A DNA stretch of 64,000 bases from Neobacillus endophyticus (GTDB taxonomy: Bacteria; Bacillota; Bacilli; Bacillales; Cytobacillaceae). The stretch is taken from contig NZ_JABRWH010000001.1 of NCBI RefSeq assembly GCF_013248975.1, positions 992,001 to 1,056,000 of the forward strand, read 5' to 3'. Of the stretch, positions 63,317-64,000 are shown one piece after another. The position numbers and the translations under genes are program-made. The number at the start of each line of letters is the position of its first letter. The first letter of the stretch is position 1. A model generated the notes under the pieces. It saw only the letters and a list, made by a program, of their open reading frames with translations. It searched no databases and was not told the DNA's origin.

Positions 63317-64000
63317 ATGGGTTATAAAGGAAGAACAATTGCCATTTTATTCGTCATAATTTGCGAATTTATTTTTACTTTTTTAGATATACAACAACAT
63401 AATCAGGTCACTTCCTTCGAAATAAGTTTGACAGTTCTAATACTGATCCCCATGTATTTCTTTGGGCTCCAGTATGATAAAGCACGATATTACGCCAATG
63501 AATTAAAAGACCTCTTTGAAAACAATCATATTATGCTTTGGAAATGGGAAAGCAAAACCAACTCAGCCATTGTATCCAGCGGCTGCGAACAAATATATGG
63601 ATTTAGCAGTAAGGATTTTCTAAATGATGGTCTCTTATGGTTGAAGGCCGTTTACAAAAAGGATACAAAAATTGCTCAGGAATTTGAAAAAGAAACACTT
63701 CAGGGTAAAAGCTTTTCCGCACAGTATCGAATTGTGGATCAAAGCGGGAAAATAAAATGGATCCAAAATATGGCTGACCCTGTTTTTGATAAGACTGGGA
63801 AATTCATCAAAATCAGTGGTGTCACCATCGATATCACAAAGCAAAAGGAACAGGATATTAATTATAAAAATTTAATTGAGGTTTCCCCTATTGCCATGAT
63901 GATTTTAAAAAATGATGAAATCTTAAATATGAATAAAGAAGGCTTAAAATTAGTTGGGGCCGATTCGTTGGAACAGGTGATCGGCAAAAAAGTGAATACC
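63317..64000 (+). CDS. Membrane PAS-domain sensor protein, 3'-partial
   Basis: Open from ATG 63317 (after GAAGGG) to the window end, 228 codons. Two N-terminal membrane helices (about 6-24 and 36-53) are followed by a PAS domain with a PAC-type end (about 70-185; WKWESKTNSAIV, then DQSGKIKWIQNM and GVTIDIT) and the start of a second PAS domain (from about 195). The output domain lies outside the window; it could be GGDEF/EAL or histidine kinase. Given the c-di-GMP genes earlier, either is plausible. Confidence 0.85.
   Translation, partial: MGYKGRTIAILFVIICEFIFTFLDIQQHNQVTSFEISLTVLILIPMYFFGLQYDKARYYANELKDLFENNHIMLWKWESKTNSAIVSSGCEQIYGFSSKDFLNDGLLWLKAVYKKDTKIAQEFEKETLQGKSFSAQYRIVDQSGKIKWIQNMADPVFDKTGKFIKISGVTIDITKQKEQDINYKNLIEVSPIAMMILKNDEILNMNKEGLKLVGADSLEQVIGKKVNT

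Overview
The window looks like chromosome of a low-GC, spore-forming Bacillaceae, probably a Bacillus or Neobacillus relative. The reasons are strong Shine-Dalgarno sites, frequent TTG/GTG starts, and close B. subtilis counterparts (ytcD next to ytbD-ytbE, ytaF, serC, yvdD, gabP, uppP, a putB-putC pair). No rRNA, tRNA, insertion sequence, prophage or CRISPR array was seen. Two genes are cut by the window edges: an arylsulfotransferase-like gene on the left and a PAS sensor gene on the right.

Layout. 0-6 kb: sulfotransferase-like protein, an SDR oxidoreductase, two small membrane proteins, a YfhP-like membrane hydrolase and an MGDG-synthase-type glycosyltransferase. 6-8 kb: a LysR regulator and a 1-kb tandem repeat array. 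8-17.3 kb: thioredoxin, DUF3231 and VCBS proteins, two MFS transporters, a sulfatase translationally coupled to its radical-SAM maturase, and an ArsR regulator with a leaderless promoter and a matching operator at the neighbouring MFS gene. 17.3-34.7 kb: a cyclic-di-GMP-rich segment with two paralogous secreted S53 proteases, each behind a c-di-GMP-I (GEMM) riboswitch, a PAS-PAS-GGDEF cyclase behind a third one, a GW-repeat amidase, and an EAL gene followed by a CBS-GGDEF gene. Inside this segment lies a proline/GABA utilisation cluster (putB, putC, gabP) with a divergent, degenerate sigma-54-type activator. 35-45.5 kb: uppP, an SH3b amidase, the ytbDE/ytcD locus, a ferric-reductase-like membrane protein, yvdD with a structured leader, serC and ytaF. 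45.8-53 kb: an asymmetric heterodimeric ABC exporter, a two-component system and a CPBP protease. 53-60 kb: a TrmB regulator plus an inositol-monophosphatase-like gene sharing an operator, then a LacI regulator divergent from a 1,218-residue secreted amylopullulanase. 60-64 kb: a NERD protein, a 2-kb tandem array and the PAS sensor.

Two signals stand out. First, four intergenic loci carry tandem repeats with the same 52-bp period although their sequences differ; the largest (about 38 copies) creates long false open reading frames in all three forward frames. Second, three c-di-GMP riboswitches lie within 13 kb of each other and of genes that make or degrade c-di-GMP, suggesting a local c-di-GMP circuit controlling secreted proteases.
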